Shown here: positions 25,568 through 39,593 of the stretch, in pieces
Numbering within the stretch: position 1 is the stretch's first letter
Layout: the number at the start of each line of letters is the position of its first letter
From: Rhodanobacteraceae bacterium
GTDB lineage: Bacteria > Pseudomonadota > Gammaproteobacteria > Xanthomonadales > SZUA-5
Assembly: GCA_024234055.1 (NCBI GenBank)
Contig: JACKOW010000016.1
Location: forward strand, 1 to 64,000
DNA length: 64,000 nucleotides
Direction: 5' to 3'
Translations under genes and position numbers: made by a program
The notes under the pieces: model-generated
The model's database searches: none
What the model was told of the DNA's origin: nothing
What the model saw: only the letters and a program-made list of their open reading frames with translations

Positions 25568-27673
25568 CTAGGTGGCCTTCTTCCGGCGCTCGGCCTGCCA
25601 GGCTGCGTAGGCCGACTGCAGTGCCAGAAAGCGCGGGTGTTCGCGCAGAGTTGCAAAGCCGGGCGCAGCAGCGACACCGGCAAGGCTCGACACGCCAAAG
25701 GTCGTGACCAGATACTCAAGATGATGCAGGGCGCGCTCGGGATCGCCAGCACGCGCGAAGGCGATCGCCAGGGAGAGGCGCACGCTGGCTTCGGCCCAGG
25801 CATCTTTGGGCGCGTTCTCCAGGAAATCGCGTTCTGCCGCACGCACGCCTTCCAGGTCACCCAACATGCCGGGCAGTTCGCAGGGGTAGTAGAAATAGGA
25901 CCCGCTTGATGCCCAGCCGCCGGGATAAGGTTGATCCAGGCTTTCAAGGCGAGCCTTGATGGCGAGCAGCGCTTCACGCGCCTTCGCCTGCTGGCCGCTG
26001 ACCAGCAGTGCTTCGGCCTGGGCCAGGGCGTAGGTTTCGGGGTATTCGGGCACGCTGTGCAGGCGCTTGGGCCAGAGCTCCGATGAGAGCGCGCGCTGGA
26101 TGCGCTCGGGGTCGCCGGTGGCCAGCGCGATGCGGAAGGGCAAGGCCGCATAGAACTCGTTGGGACCGTCGACGGCGGCCCAGGCGCCTTCATAATCCCC
26201 AAGGGCCATCAGGTTTTCGCTGCTGCCGACACCCATGTCCTTGGCCCAGGCGGAACTGCGGGCAAACAAGGCTTCGGCTTCATCCAGCCGGCCCAGGCCC
26301 GCCAGGGTATTGCCCAGCTCCAGAATGGTGTCGGTGTTGGCGGGGTCGATCGCCAACGCCCGGTTGAAGGCGTTGATGGTGTCCTCGAAGCGGCCATCCC
26401 GGCGGGCGACCAGCGCCCGCGCGTACCAGGCCTCGGCGTAATCCGGGGAGCGCTCCAGCAAGCGAGCCAATATGGCTTCGGCACCGGCGTAATCGCGCTC
26501 GCCCCAATAGCGCATATAGGCTTCGGCCATCGCCGTCTCGATGGCGTCAGGGGCCAGTCGCCGCGCCTGTTCGATGGAATCCACGGCCTGTACCCGCATC
26601 GAGGCATCGGCATAGGCAAACCAGTACATCGCCAGCTGCAGCCGGGCCTTGCGGGCATAGGCTTCGGCGAATTGCGGGTCGAGGCGAATGGCGCGATCAA
26701 AATACTCCAGCGCCTGGGAAAAGCGCTCGGGCGTGGCCCGATCGAGCTGCGCCAGCAGCTTGGCCTGCAGAAAGGCCTCGTAGGCCGGCAGGCTGGCCGT
26801 GGATCCGGTCGCCAGGGCACTGGCGTCGGCCGGGCTCAATACCAGCTGCATGGCGCCGGCGACGGCCGTAGCCACATCGGCCTGGATGGCGAAGATGGTC
26901 TCGGTGCTCAATTCACGATCGTACTTCTCCGCCCACAGGTGCACATCGGTGTTGCCGTCGATCAGCTGTACGGTGATGCGGACCTGATCGCCGGCCCGCT
27001 GCACGGCGCCCTCCAGCACCACGCCCGCGCCCAGTTCACGGGCGATTTCGGGCACCGACAGCTTGCTGTCGGCATAGGCCATCATCGAGGTGCGCGAGAT
27101 CACCTTGAATTGGCTGATCTTGGACAGCTGCGTCAGCAGATCGTCGTGGATACCCTCGGCGAAATAGGCATCCTCCTCGCGGCTGCTGCGATTGCGGAAG
27201 GGCAAGACTGCCACCAACTTGCCCTTGGCCGCGGCGGCGGTCTGGGCAACTGCGCCATCGGGCGCGGCCGAGAAAAAGAACTTGTCGACGGCGAAGTAGC
27301 TCAGTGCCAGCAGCAGACTGACGATGATGGCGCGATCCAGGCGCCGCGCGCCCTGCGGTGCCAACGGTGCTCCGACTGGCCGGTCGCTGATCCGGCGTAG
27401 GCGACGCTCGACGCCGGTGTACCCCGGATCGCCGGTGTGGACGTCCTCATCGCGCTGCAGCCCTTCCGGCGTCAGTTCGAAGATCCAGGACACCACCAGC
27501 GCCGGTACGAAACCCACCGCCAGCAGGATGATGATGACCCGCAACACCCAATTGGGCACATCGAAGACCGGCAGCACGGTCTCGGTCACCTGCACGATCA
27601 ACCAGGCCACGACCAGATACAGCCCGGCCATGCGGAAGACGTTGCGACGCTTGAGTTCGGCGAGTAGCTGCAA
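25568..27673 (-). CDS. Head-TM-TolB-TPR protein, B-type
   Basis: 701 residues, TTG start. Head QLLAELKRRNVFRMAG, helices about 17-37, 43-65 and 122-140, TolB-like domain (about 163-285; LVAVLPFRNRSSREEDAYFA, GIHDDLLTQLSKI, VVLEGAVQRAGDQVRI, VHLWAEKYDRELSTETIFAI) and TPRs (FDRAIRLDPQFAEAYARKA). Compared with sisters it has an extra basic insert before TM3 (GVERRLRRISDRPVG). The C-terminal block PCELPGMLGDLEGVRAAERD is shared with 11759, and there is no paired-cysteine tail. It diverges from the Ser/Thr kinase gene; the shared promoter lies at 27711-27739. Confidence 0.84.
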   Translation of the reverse strand: MQLLAELKRRNVFRMAGLYLVVAWLIVQVTETVLPVFDVPNWVLRVIIILLAVGFVPALVVSWIFELTPEGLQRDEDVHTGDPGYTGVERRLRRISDRPVGAPLAPQGARRLDRAIIVSLLLALSYFAVDKFFFSAAPDGAVAQTAAAAKGKLVAVLPFRNRSSREEDAYFAEGIHDDLLTQLSKISQFKVISRTSMMAYADSKLSVPEIARELGAGVVLEGAVQRAGDQVRITVQLIDGNTDVHLWAEKYDRELSTETIFAIQADVATAVAGAMQLVLSPADASALATGSTASLPAYEAFLQAKLLAQLDRATPERFSQALEYFDRAIRLDPQFAEAYARKARLQLAMYWFAYADASMRVQAVDSIEQARRLAPDAIETAMAEAYMRYWGERDYAGAEAILARLLERSPDYAEAWYARALVARRDGRFEDTINAFNRALAIDPANTDTILELGNTLAGLGRLDEAEALFARSSAWAKDMGVGSSENLMALGDYEGAWAAVDGPNEFYAALPFRIALATGDPERIQRALSSELWPKRLHSVPEYPETYALAQAEALLVSGQQAKAREALLAIKARLESLDQPYPGGWASSGSYFYYPCELPGMLGDLEGVRAAERDFLENAPKDAWAEASVRLSLAIAFARAGDPERALHHLEYLVTTFGVSSLAGVAAAPGFATLREHPRFLALQSAYAAWQAERRKKAT

Positions 27674-27710
27674 GGTTCGGGCTCTCGATCAGCGCAGGGC
27701 GACTGAACTG

Positions 27711-27739
27711 ATCTTACCTTGCCAAGGCCGTCGTTGAGA
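27711..27739 (-). promoter_or_regulatory. Paralog-specific promoter, copy 3
   Basis: Minus strand: TCTCAA (27739-27734), 17 bases, TAAGAT (27716-27711) inside GGCAAGGTAAGATC, 38 bases before the TTG start of 25568-27673. The following leader GCCCTGCGCTGATCGAGA is identical in the copy upstream of 11759-13873. Confidence 0.65.
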
Positions 27740-27798
27740 CGGCATACCGGCAACGCACACGAGGCTTGCCGCAGGTGACGGGGGCGACGGCAATCGGG

Positions 27799-27868
27799 AT
27801 CGCCGAGTTGCACTCGGCAGCTTTTGGCGATGCGGCCGCAGATCAACAGCGCCAAGTACCACTCGGCA
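27799..27868. repeat. Hairpin repeat CGCCGAGTTGCA..., copy 2
   Basis: Related to 22191-22265 (shared CGCCGAGTTGCA, TCGGCAGCTTTTGG and GATCAACAGCGCC-type core). The 5' part forms a palindrome GCCGAG-TTGCA-CTCGGC. It lies between the divergent promoters of the B-type TPR gene and the kinase gene. Confidence 0.7.
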
Positions 27869-27910
27869 TTCCAGGGAACTGGCACGCAAACGGGCAGTTC
27901 CGATGGAGCC

Positions 27911-31129
<3,219 letters not shown>

Positions 31130-31180
31130 ATCCATCTATGGGAGCGGGCTCTGCCCGCGATGTCTGCTGTTGCCAAAAGC

Positions 31181-31290
31181 GGTCGCGACGCGAGGTCGCT
31201 CCTACGGGTGCCGGGCTGTGATGGGAACTCCCTTGCGGCGCGACCGGCGGTGGTGCCCCGCTGTGGTAGGAGCGCCCCCGCGGCGCGACC
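31181..31290. repeat. Paired REP-like units
   Basis: Two inverted copies of one unit: GGTCGCGACGCGAGGTCGCT... at 31181-31205 and GTAGGAGCGCCCCCGCGGCG... at 31266-31290. A further short hairpin (GGGAGCGGGCTCTGCCCGC) starts at about 31140. They fill the 176-base gap between the convergent kinase and beta-helix genes and may serve as transcription ends. Confidence 0.75.
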
Positions 31291-31305
31291 GGTGGTGACG
31301 TGGGA

Positions 31306-34011
31306 TCACTCGAAGCCATCGGCAAACATCAGGTCCGGCAAGCTCCCGTCGCTTTCGAAGGCGCCGCCGTCATAGCTGTTGCCGGCCGGGCGCGCATGGC
31401 CATCAAGGTCGCTGGACTGGCCGGAAACCAGGCACAGGTCGATGGCCGCGGAGCCAGCGCCGAGGCGATAGAGGCCGCGCGGCGTGTCGACCAGCACCGG
31501 GTTGGCGTTGAGTCCGAAGGGCGCGCTTTGACTGATATTGCAGTCGAAGTTCAGCGTCGCTTGCGCGCCCTTGACGATGCCGCTGCTGTTGGCCCAGACG
31601 ATCGATCGCGCCAGGGTCATGCTGGTGGCGGCGTTGTTGGCCAGTTCCAGCGCGATGCCGGTATTGCCGGTCAAGGTCAGGTGTTCTGCATCCATCTGTG
31701 CGCCTGCATCGAGTTTGATGCCACCGCTGTTCTGGCTGATGCGCACATTCCTGGCGGTGACGTTGCCACCCGACTCGATCTGCAGCGCGCCCGGGTTGCC
31801 CAGATTGCCGTCGATGCTGACCCCGCGCAGGGTCAGCTGCGCACTGCTTTCCACATAGACTCCGCCGCCCAGGGTGTTGATGTCGCCGTTGTCTGCAATT
31901 TCACTGCAATGCCGCTCGTGCGCCAGCGTTGCCGCCTGGCATGGCCAGGCTTGACCTGGCGCTGGCGGGGTGCCGGCGACGCCGAATATGGACTCCATCA
32001 GCACGCTGGCACCGGATCTGACCAGCAAGCCATGCCCGTTGCCACCTGAGGTGGACTGCATCCCGTATCTCAAGGAGCTGTTGCGCAGCGTGATCTGGGT
32101 ATTTGCGCCGATCGCCACCAGATTGGCGCCACCGCTGGTAAATACCCGATTGGGCTGGGTAGGCGTGCCGAACTGTACCCAGTCGAGCGTGCCACTGACG
32201 CCGGACAGATAGGCGCCGCCGCCTTCAAACTCGGAGTAGCCGCCAGCAATGCGGATGCCGCGACCGATGCCATCCCAACCCTGCAACTCAACCACCGATT
32301 GCTGGCCGGCGCTGGCCGCAGCGTACAGATGACCACCGTAGTCGGCGGTGCTGTTGGGGCCGGAATGGGTGAACTGGGCAGGCGCCTGGATGCGCAGTTC
32401 GCCGGCGCCTATGGCGGCGATCGCCCCGCCGTGCCCAGAAGTCGCGGAATTGTCGCCGAACAGCACGTTGCCATGACTGCCCGAGCTTTGATTGATCAGC
32501 AACTGATTGCCAGTGGCGCGGTAGATCGCGCCACCGTCACGTCCGACCGTGTTGCCGTTGAACTCGATTTGCTCGCCGACGCGCGCATCCAGGCGCAAAT
32601 GTCCCCGATTCAGATGGATCGCCCCGCCATCCAGCGCCGCCTGGTTGCCGCTGAACACCAGCGGAGAGCGCAGGATGAGTTGTGCGGCCGGCGCGCTGTC
32701 GACATAGATGGCGCCGCCGTGGCTTTGACTTGTGCCGGACCCAGTCGCCGCCGAGTTGTCGAGAAATTCGACCAGCCCCCAATCGGTAGGGCTGTCGTTG
32801 ATGCTGCCGCTACCGGTCGAGTTGTGATAGATCGCGCCACCGAGACCAGCAGCATCGACCGCCCCATTGCCGACAAAGCGGGTGGGCAGTCCGGGCGCGC
32901 CGAACAGCGTCCAGCTGGCATTCTCGAATACGGCCATGGCGCCACCCTGGTTGGCTCCATTGTTGATGAACTGCAGCGAGTGGCCTTCCAGTTGCGCAGT
33001 GCCGAGCAGGCGAATGCCGCCGCCGGAGCTGCTCCCAACCTGATTGCTGAAAATCACCCGATCGAGTCGGGCGCTGCCGTCGCGCAGGATCAAGCCGGTG
33101 CGCCAGCCGTCAATCAGGCTATCGCTGATGATGATGACGGCATTGCCGGCCGGGGCGGCGACGATCGCGCTGTATTTGGTGCTGGTGACTGCGGCATGCG
33201 AGAGCAGATTGCTGCCTCGCAGCGTCAATCCGGAGATCGAGGCGCTGTCCGCGACCGCTATCGCCGAGCCGGCGCCGAAGGGCTCGTTGTTGTCCACTTC
33301 GATCAAGGTGTCGATCAGCACCGCATCGCCGCCGTTGAACAGATAAATGGCGCTGCCGACGCCGGTCCCGGAATTGGTATTGACCCGGTTGTTGCGCAGA
33401 ACGGCGGCAGCCCCCACCGCACCCAGATCGAACAAGATGCGCGCGGTGTTGCCATTCGCCGCGATGCCGCCGCCGGCGTTGGCCCGATTGCGCTCGATCA
33501 GTGCGCTGCTGTCTTCCACCAGCTCGACGGTGGCGTTGTCCAGATAGATGCCGCCACCGTTGCCGGCGTAGGCTCGATTGTCGCGGATCTCGACATCCTT
33601 CAGCGCCACTGAGGTCGAGGTCAGATGCAGCCCGCCGCCGTCACCAGCACTCTTGATGTTGTCGCGCAGGGTGATGCGGTCCAGCACTACCTGGCCGGCG
33701 AGTGCCGGAATGCGCAACAGCGACTCGGCGCTCTGCGCAGGTGCGTTGCCGTGAAAATCGCTGCGGCCGGAGCGGGTGCTGCTGCTGCAGTCGTCGTAGC
33801 CGCCTTCGACGCGAATCGCCTTGGTGATGACGAAGGGGCCGGGGTAGTTGCCACTGCGCACACGCACGGTGTCGTTGTTGTTGGCAGCGGCAAAGGCCAG
33901 CTGTGGCGTGGCGTAGGTGCAGGTGCTGCCGGCCCGCAGGATGGCGGCGTCGACGACTGCCGAACCGAGCAGTGCCAGCAGGAGCGTGAGGGTGCAGGCG
34001 AGTGTGTGCAT
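31306..34011 (-). CDS. Secreted parallel beta-helix protein with GFE tail
   Basis: 901 residues. Signal peptide (MHTLACTLTLLLALLGSAVV). The remainder is a right-handed parallel beta-helix of the polymorphic-outer-membrane/right-handed-helix type: repeated short strands such as GGGLHLTSTSVALKDVEIRD, GGGIYLDNATVEL, GGAIYHNS, GGAIYVDS and GGAIHLNRGHL. The beginning TYATPQLAFAAANNNDTVRVRSGNYPGPF is a common opening. The C-terminus ends DGGAFESDGSLPDLMFADGFE, and the last FADGFE matches the FANGFE end of the 38119 protein. No catalytic residues can be assigned. A GGAGAA ribosome site precedes the ATG. Probably an exported surface or extracellular protein. Confidence 0.82.
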   Translation of the reverse strand: MHTLACTLTLLLALLGSAVVDAAILRAGSTCTYATPQLAFAAANNNDTVRVRSGNYPGPFVITKAIRVEGGYDDCSSSTRSGRSDFHGNAPAQSAESLLRIPALAGQVVLDRITLRDNIKSAGDGGGLHLTSTSVALKDVEIRDNRAYAGNGGGIYLDNATVELVEDSSALIERNRANAGGGIAANGNTARILFDLGAVGAAAVLRNNRVNTNSGTGVGSAIYLFNGGDAVLIDTLIEVDNNEPFGAGSAIAVADSASISGLTLRGSNLLSHAAVTSTKYSAIVAAPAGNAVIIISDSLIDGWRTGLILRDGSARLDRVIFSNQVGSSSGGGIRLLGTAQLEGHSLQFINNGANQGGAMAVFENASWTLFGAPGLPTRFVGNGAVDAAGLGGAIYHNSTGSGSINDSPTDWGLVEFLDNSAATGSGTSQSHGGAIYVDSAPAAQLILRSPLVFSGNQAALDGGAIHLNRGHLRLDARVGEQIEFNGNTVGRDGGAIYRATGNQLLINQSSGSHGNVLFGDNSATSGHGGAIAAIGAGELRIQAPAQFTHSGPNSTADYGGHLYAAASAGQQSVVELQGWDGIGRGIRIAGGYSEFEGGGAYLSGVSGTLDWVQFGTPTQPNRVFTSGGANLVAIGANTQITLRNSSLRYGMQSTSGGNGHGLLVRSGASVLMESIFGVAGTPPAPGQAWPCQAATLAHERHCSEIADNGDINTLGGGVYVESSAQLTLRGVSIDGNLGNPGALQIESGGNVTARNVRISQNSGGIKLDAGAQMDAEHLTLTGNTGIALELANNAATSMTLARSIVWANSSGIVKGAQATLNFDCNISQSAPFGLNANPVLVDTPRGLYRLGAGSAAIDLCLVSGQSSDLDGHARPAGNSYDGGAFESDGSLPDLMFADGFE

Positions 34012-34178
34012 GGCGAGTTCTCCAGTGAACCAGCCTTCATCGTCGCAAGCAGCGTGCCACTCAGTGCGATAGTCTCAGGTCATTGAAAAACGAAGAAAAT
34101 AGCGACCGGCGAGACGCGCGGCGCTGTTCCTGTTGCAGTTCTGACACGGCCCGGTGTCAAGCCTGGAACGGCGCTGCT

Positions 34179-35879
<1,701 letters not shown>

Positions 35880-36082
35880 GGCTCACCTGCGCAAACCGCT
35901 GCGAGGCATTGGCGGTGGCTGCGTTCGCGGAGCAGATGAACGGGTAGGCGCTTGATCATGGTGAAGCTCATGCTCCGAATCTTATCCGAAACGGTCAGTG
36001 CAGCCGCACACCTGGTCTCGGGACGAAACTCCTCGGGACGAGGTCCTGCCCTCATGCCCTCGCACCTACGTCCTCGGCAACC

Positions 36083-37954
36083 CTACTCGCAATGCAGCTC
36101 CTGGCCGTCCTCGCCGACCAGCATGCAGCCATCGGGCGGGCCGAGCTTGCGCCAGTACGCGCTCAAGCCATGTTGACGTGCAAATTCGGGAAAGCGCGGA
36201 TGTTCGCGGAAACTCCGGAACTGCGGGTACCAGAGACTGAACAGCAAGGTCTGGATGCCCTCGGTCTTGTGGGCAAGCGCATTGGCCATGGCCGCATCGG
36301 GCAGATCGAAGATCTGCATCAACTGGGCCCATTCCAGATCGGGCGCTGCGCTGGCCGCTTCGAGCAGCCGTTGCTGCGCATCAGAAAGCCGCGTCGGATC
36401 GGTCAGCGCCGGCGCCAGTGTGCGCGCCAGTTCGCGCAGATTGATCGGCAAGCTGTCGTCATCGTGCAGCCAGTCCAGATAGGCCTGGGTCAGGTCAGCT
36501 CCGTCATCGCCATTGGCGGCGAGAAAGAACAGTGCGCGACTGGCGGGACCACGCCAGCCCAGCGCATGTGCCTGCATCAGCAGCTCGCGAGCGCGGGCGT
36601 GATCGCCGCGCAAATCGGTGGCAATGCCCAGCCAGCCCATCGGCAATCCGCTCAGCGGGTCGAGCTTCTGGGCCTGGGCGAAGCTGGCCTGGGCCTGTTC
36701 GATGTGGCCAACTTCGAATAGCCCCAGGCCCTGCCAGACGCGGGTGTTGGCATTGTTGGGTGCCAGGGCGAGCGCCTGCTCGATCAGTTCTGCATGGCGC
36801 AAGCGATCGCCGCGATCGCCGGCGATGCGCGCACTCACGGCCAGCGCGCCTGGATGCAGAGCGCGGATGGCCAGAGCCTTGTTGGCGGCCATTTCGGCCT
36901 GTTCCAGGGTATCGATGCCCGCGGGCTCCGGCGCATAGCTGCGCCAGACATACCAGGTAGCCGCCAGCGTGCCCCAGGCATCGGCAAACCGTGGGTCACG
37001 CTCCACCGCCTGCTCCAGCAGTTCGCGCGCCGCCGGCAGGTTCGCGCCGCGCTGGGCAAACAACTGCCGGCCGCGCAGATAGCTCTCGTAGGCTTCGATG
37101 TCCGTTGTGGCCTCGGCCACTTCGATGCGGCGCACGCCCAGGGTGTCCGCCAGCGCATCGGCGATCGCCTGTGAAATCTCTTCCTGGACTCGGAAGATCT
37201 CGACCAGTTGGCGCTGATAGGTCTGTGACCAGACCTGTTGATCGTTGCGGGCGTCGATCAGCTGCACCGTGATTCGTACCTGCTCGCCCTCGCGTCGCAC
37301 CGAGCCCTCCAGCAGATAGGCCACCCCCAGCTGGGTGGCAATCTCGCGGGTATCGACCTGACTGTCGCGGAAGACGAAAGAGGAGGTGCGCGAGGTGACC
37401 TTGAGGCCGTCGATACGCGCCAGTACGTTGAGCAGTTCCTCCGACAGACCATCGGCGAAATAGCTGTCGCCGACACCCTGGCTCATGTTGACGAAGGGCA
37501 GCACCGCCAGCGAATGCGCATCGACCGGGCCCGCGGGTGGCGTGACTGCCTCGGGGACGGCTGTCTCGACCACCGCGGCGGGCGCGGTGGTGTCGGGATC
37601 GGGCCGAGCCTGGTCGATGAACTGTCGCAGCAGCGACAGGCTGAGCGCCGCCAACACCACGATGACGATCATCTGGTCGAGACGGCGGGCGGTGATCGCT
37701 CGCTGCGGGTTGTCGTGACGGGCACCGCGGTCGACCCTGAAACCCGAGGGCGTCAGCTCATAGCGCCAGGACAGCAGCAACACCGGCACGGCGGCGATCA
37801 GCAAGGCCAGGATCAACCAGCGCAGCGCCGTGATCGGCAGCTCCAGCGCTGGAAACAGCAGCGCGCACATCGCCACCAGCAGCCATGACAAGGCCAGCCA
37901 CGCCACCCCGGTGCGGATGACATTGCGGCGCTTGAGTTCGGCGAGCAGCGGCAT
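36083..37954 (-). CDS. Head-TM-TolB-TPR protein, divergent A-type
   Basis: 623 residues. The head is PLLAELKRRNVIRTG and the membrane region differs from its sisters (VAWLALSWLLVAMCALLFPA, LALLIAAVPVLLLSWRYELT). TM3 is at about 95-112. TolB-like domain (about 147-268; LAVLPFVNMSQGVGDSYFAD, GLKVTSRTSSFVFRDSQVDT, YLLEGSVRREGEQVRI, VWSQTYQRQLVEIF). TPRs follow, and the tail is YWRKLGPPDGC-x9-C. It is the most diverged full copy. Its start is ATG; a TAAGAT box lies 28 bases upstream, but the usual upstream half of the promoter is replaced by the 43-base repeat at 37986. It neighbours the FHA regulator on the same strand. Confidence 0.83.
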   Translation of the reverse strand: MPLLAELKRRNVIRTGVAWLALSWLLVAMCALLFPALELPITALRWLILALLIAAVPVLLLSWRYELTPSGFRVDRGARHDNPQRAITARRLDQMIVIVVLAALSLSLLRQFIDQARPDPDTTAPAAVVETAVPEAVTPPAGPVDAHSLAVLPFVNMSQGVGDSYFADGLSEELLNVLARIDGLKVTSRTSSFVFRDSQVDTREIATQLGVAYLLEGSVRREGEQVRITVQLIDARNDQQVWSQTYQRQLVEIFRVQEEISQAIADALADTLGVRRIEVAEATTDIEAYESYLRGRQLFAQRGANLPAARELLEQAVERDPRFADAWGTLAATWYVWRSYAPEPAGIDTLEQAEMAANKALAIRALHPGALAVSARIAGDRGDRLRHAELIEQALALAPNNANTRVWQGLGLFEVGHIEQAQASFAQAQKLDPLSGLPMGWLGIATDLRGDHARARELLMQAHALGWRGPASRALFFLAANGDDGADLTQAYLDWLHDDDSLPINLRELARTLAPALTDPTRLSDAQQRLLEAASAAPDLEWAQLMQIFDLPDAAMANALAHKTEGIQTLLFSLWYPQFRSFREHPRFPEFARQHGLSAYWRKLGPPDGCMLVGEDGQELHCE

Positions 37955-37985
37955 GCGGGACAGTCCAGAGCTTGAGGGCCGATCT

Positions 37986-38028
37986 TAGCCCGCATTTCTC
38001 ACACCTGCGCGAGCAGATGCCCCCAATC
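37986..38028. repeat. TAGCCCGCATTTCTCACACC repeat, copy 2
   Basis: One mismatch over 43 bases from copy 1 at 9239-9281. It begins inside the TAAGAT box of the 36083 gene, interrupting the family promoter, and is followed directly by the 3' half of the hairpin repeat (38029-38064). Confidence 0.75.
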
Positions 38029-38118
38029 CGACATCAACAGCGCCGAGTGCAAACGGCGATCCCAGCCAGAATCCGGCCGGTGGGCGATACTGTGATCACG
38101 TCATCCTGAGGAAGCGCC

Positions 38119-39519
38119 ATGTGCGCGAGCCGCCTGCGACCATTGCTGATGCTGTTGATGTTGAACGCAAGCCCTGCAGCGCTTGCCGCCAGCATTCAGT
38201 ACAGCGAGGATCTCTCGGATTTCGCCAATCCCGAGCGCGGTTTCTACTACCAGCTGGAGTCGGCCAGCAATGCGCCCGATCCGCTCAGCAACTATGCGCC
38301 CAGCCTGTTTGCCGCTGCCCGCAGTGCCGTGGTGCGCCGGCTCTACAATCTGCTCGATTTCCGGGCAACGCCGATCTCGACGGCCTTCCTGCAGCACATC
38401 GAGGCTGACCTTGGCTATGCCCGCCAGAACGGGCTCAAGCTCAACATCCGCTTCGCCTACACCTTCAACGAGCCGCCGCCGAACAACGACGCGCCGCTGG
38501 CGCTGATCCAGCAGCACATCGGCCAGTTGCAACCGCTGCTGGCGGCCAATGCCGATGTCATCAGTCATCTGGATGCCGGATTCATCGGCCGCTGGGGCGA
38601 ATGGCATACGTCCAGCAACGGCAATGCCACCACGGCCGGCATGAGCACGGTGCTGAGCGATCTGCTGGCGGCGCTGCCGGTCCAGCGCACGGTGGTGGTG
38701 CGTACGCCCGGCTACAAGCGGGCGATCTTCAACCGGCAGACGCCGCTGACGCCGGCCGAGGGCTTCAACGGCTCGGCGCTGGCGCGCACCGGTCATCTGA
38801 ACGACTGCTTTCTGGCCAGCGAAGACGACTTCGGCACCTACGTGCCCAACGATCCGGCCAGCATCGCCGAGCAGAAAGCCTACATCGCCGCCGAAACCCG
38901 CTATCTGCCGATGAGTGGCGAAACCTGCGCGGTAAATTCGCCGCGCAGCGACTGCGCTTCGGCGCTGGCTGAGATGGCGCAGCTGCACTGGAGCCTGCTC
39001 AACTACACCTATCACCCGGGCGTGCTGCAGGCCTGGCAGAGCCAGGGCTGCTTCGATCAGATCCAGCGCCGCCTTGGATACCGGCTGGTGCTGCGCAGCG
39101 CGACCCTGCCCGATCGGGTCTCGCCAGGCGGCCGCCTGCAGGGGGTGATCAATCTGCAGAGCATCGGCTTCGCGGCCCCCTTCAATCCGCGTGCCCTGGA
39201 ACTGCTGTTGCGCAACATCGCCAATCCCAACAGCATCTTCCGCCTGCCGGTCAGCGCTGATCCGCGGCGCTGGCTGCCCGACGAGAACAGTGGCAACCAC
39301 GGCATCGTGCTGGACCTGCCGCTGCCCGGCGATCTGCCGCTCGGAAGCTACGAATTGCTGCTGGCGCTACCGGATCCTGAGCCCACATTGCGCGACCATC
39401 CGGCCTACGCGATACGCCTGGCCAACCTCGGCACCTGGGAAGCGGCCAGCGGCGCCAACCGCCTGTTGAGCAGCGTCGTCGTGGTGGCCGATGGCGTGTT
39501 TGCCAACGGCTTCGAGTAG
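38119..39519 (+). CDS. Secreted DUF4874/DUF4832 protein with GFE tail
   Basis: 466 residues. Signal peptide (RLRPLLMLLMLNASPAALA). The N-terminal half fits DUF4874 (NPERGFYYQLE near residue 42; LLDFRATPISTAFLQHI) and the middle DUF4832 (GFIGRWGEWHTSSNG, about 155; FLASEDDFGTYVPND; LNYTYHPGVLQAW). These paired domains look like a TIM-barrel glycoside-hydrolase-like protein, but activity is not established. The C-terminus VVVADGVFANGFE ends with the same short tail as the 31306-34011 protein. It starts 165 bases from the divergent A-type TPR gene. A terminator-like repeat (39516-39547) overlaps its end. Confidence 0.84.
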   Translation: MCASRLRPLLMLLMLNASPAALAASIQYSEDLSDFANPERGFYYQLESASNAPDPLSNYAPSLFAAARSAVVRRLYNLLDFRATPISTAFLQHIEADLGYARQNGLKLNIRFAYTFNEPPPNNDAPLALIQQHIGQLQPLLAANADVISHLDAGFIGRWGEWHTSSNGNATTAGMSTVLSDLLAALPVQRTVVVRTPGYKRAIFNRQTPLTPAEGFNGSALARTGHLNDCFLASEDDFGTYVPNDPASIAEQKAYIAAETRYLPMSGETCAVNSPRSDCASALAEMAQLHWSLLNYTYHPGVLQAWQSQGCFDQIQRRLGYRLVLRSATLPDRVSPGGRLQGVINLQSIGFAAPFNPRALELLLRNIANPNSIFRLPVSADPRRWLPDENSGNHGIVLDLPLPGDLPLGSYELLLALPDPEPTLRDHPAYAIRLANLGTWEAASGANRLLSSVVVVADGVFANGFE

Positions 39520-39547
39520 CCCGGGTAGGCCGCAGGCGCACCCGGGG
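39516..39547. repeat. GTAGCCCGGG...CACCCGGGG repeat
   Basis: Related to 11610-11640. It starts within the TAG stop of the upstream gene and can form a hairpin between CCCGGGT and ACCCGGG, in the 74-base gap between convergent genes. Confidence 0.65.
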
Positions 39548-39593
39548 CGGGGTCAGGGGCAGAAGTAGACAGATAGACGGACGGGGCGGCGGT

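Noticed and set aside
32299..33612. 437-residue open frame on the plus strand
   Set aside because: Antisense to the beta-helix protein, which has a signal peptide and repeated strands.
38101..39300. 399-residue open frame on the minus strand
   Set aside because: Antisense to the DUF4874/DUF4832 gene, whose conserved motifs are unmistakable.
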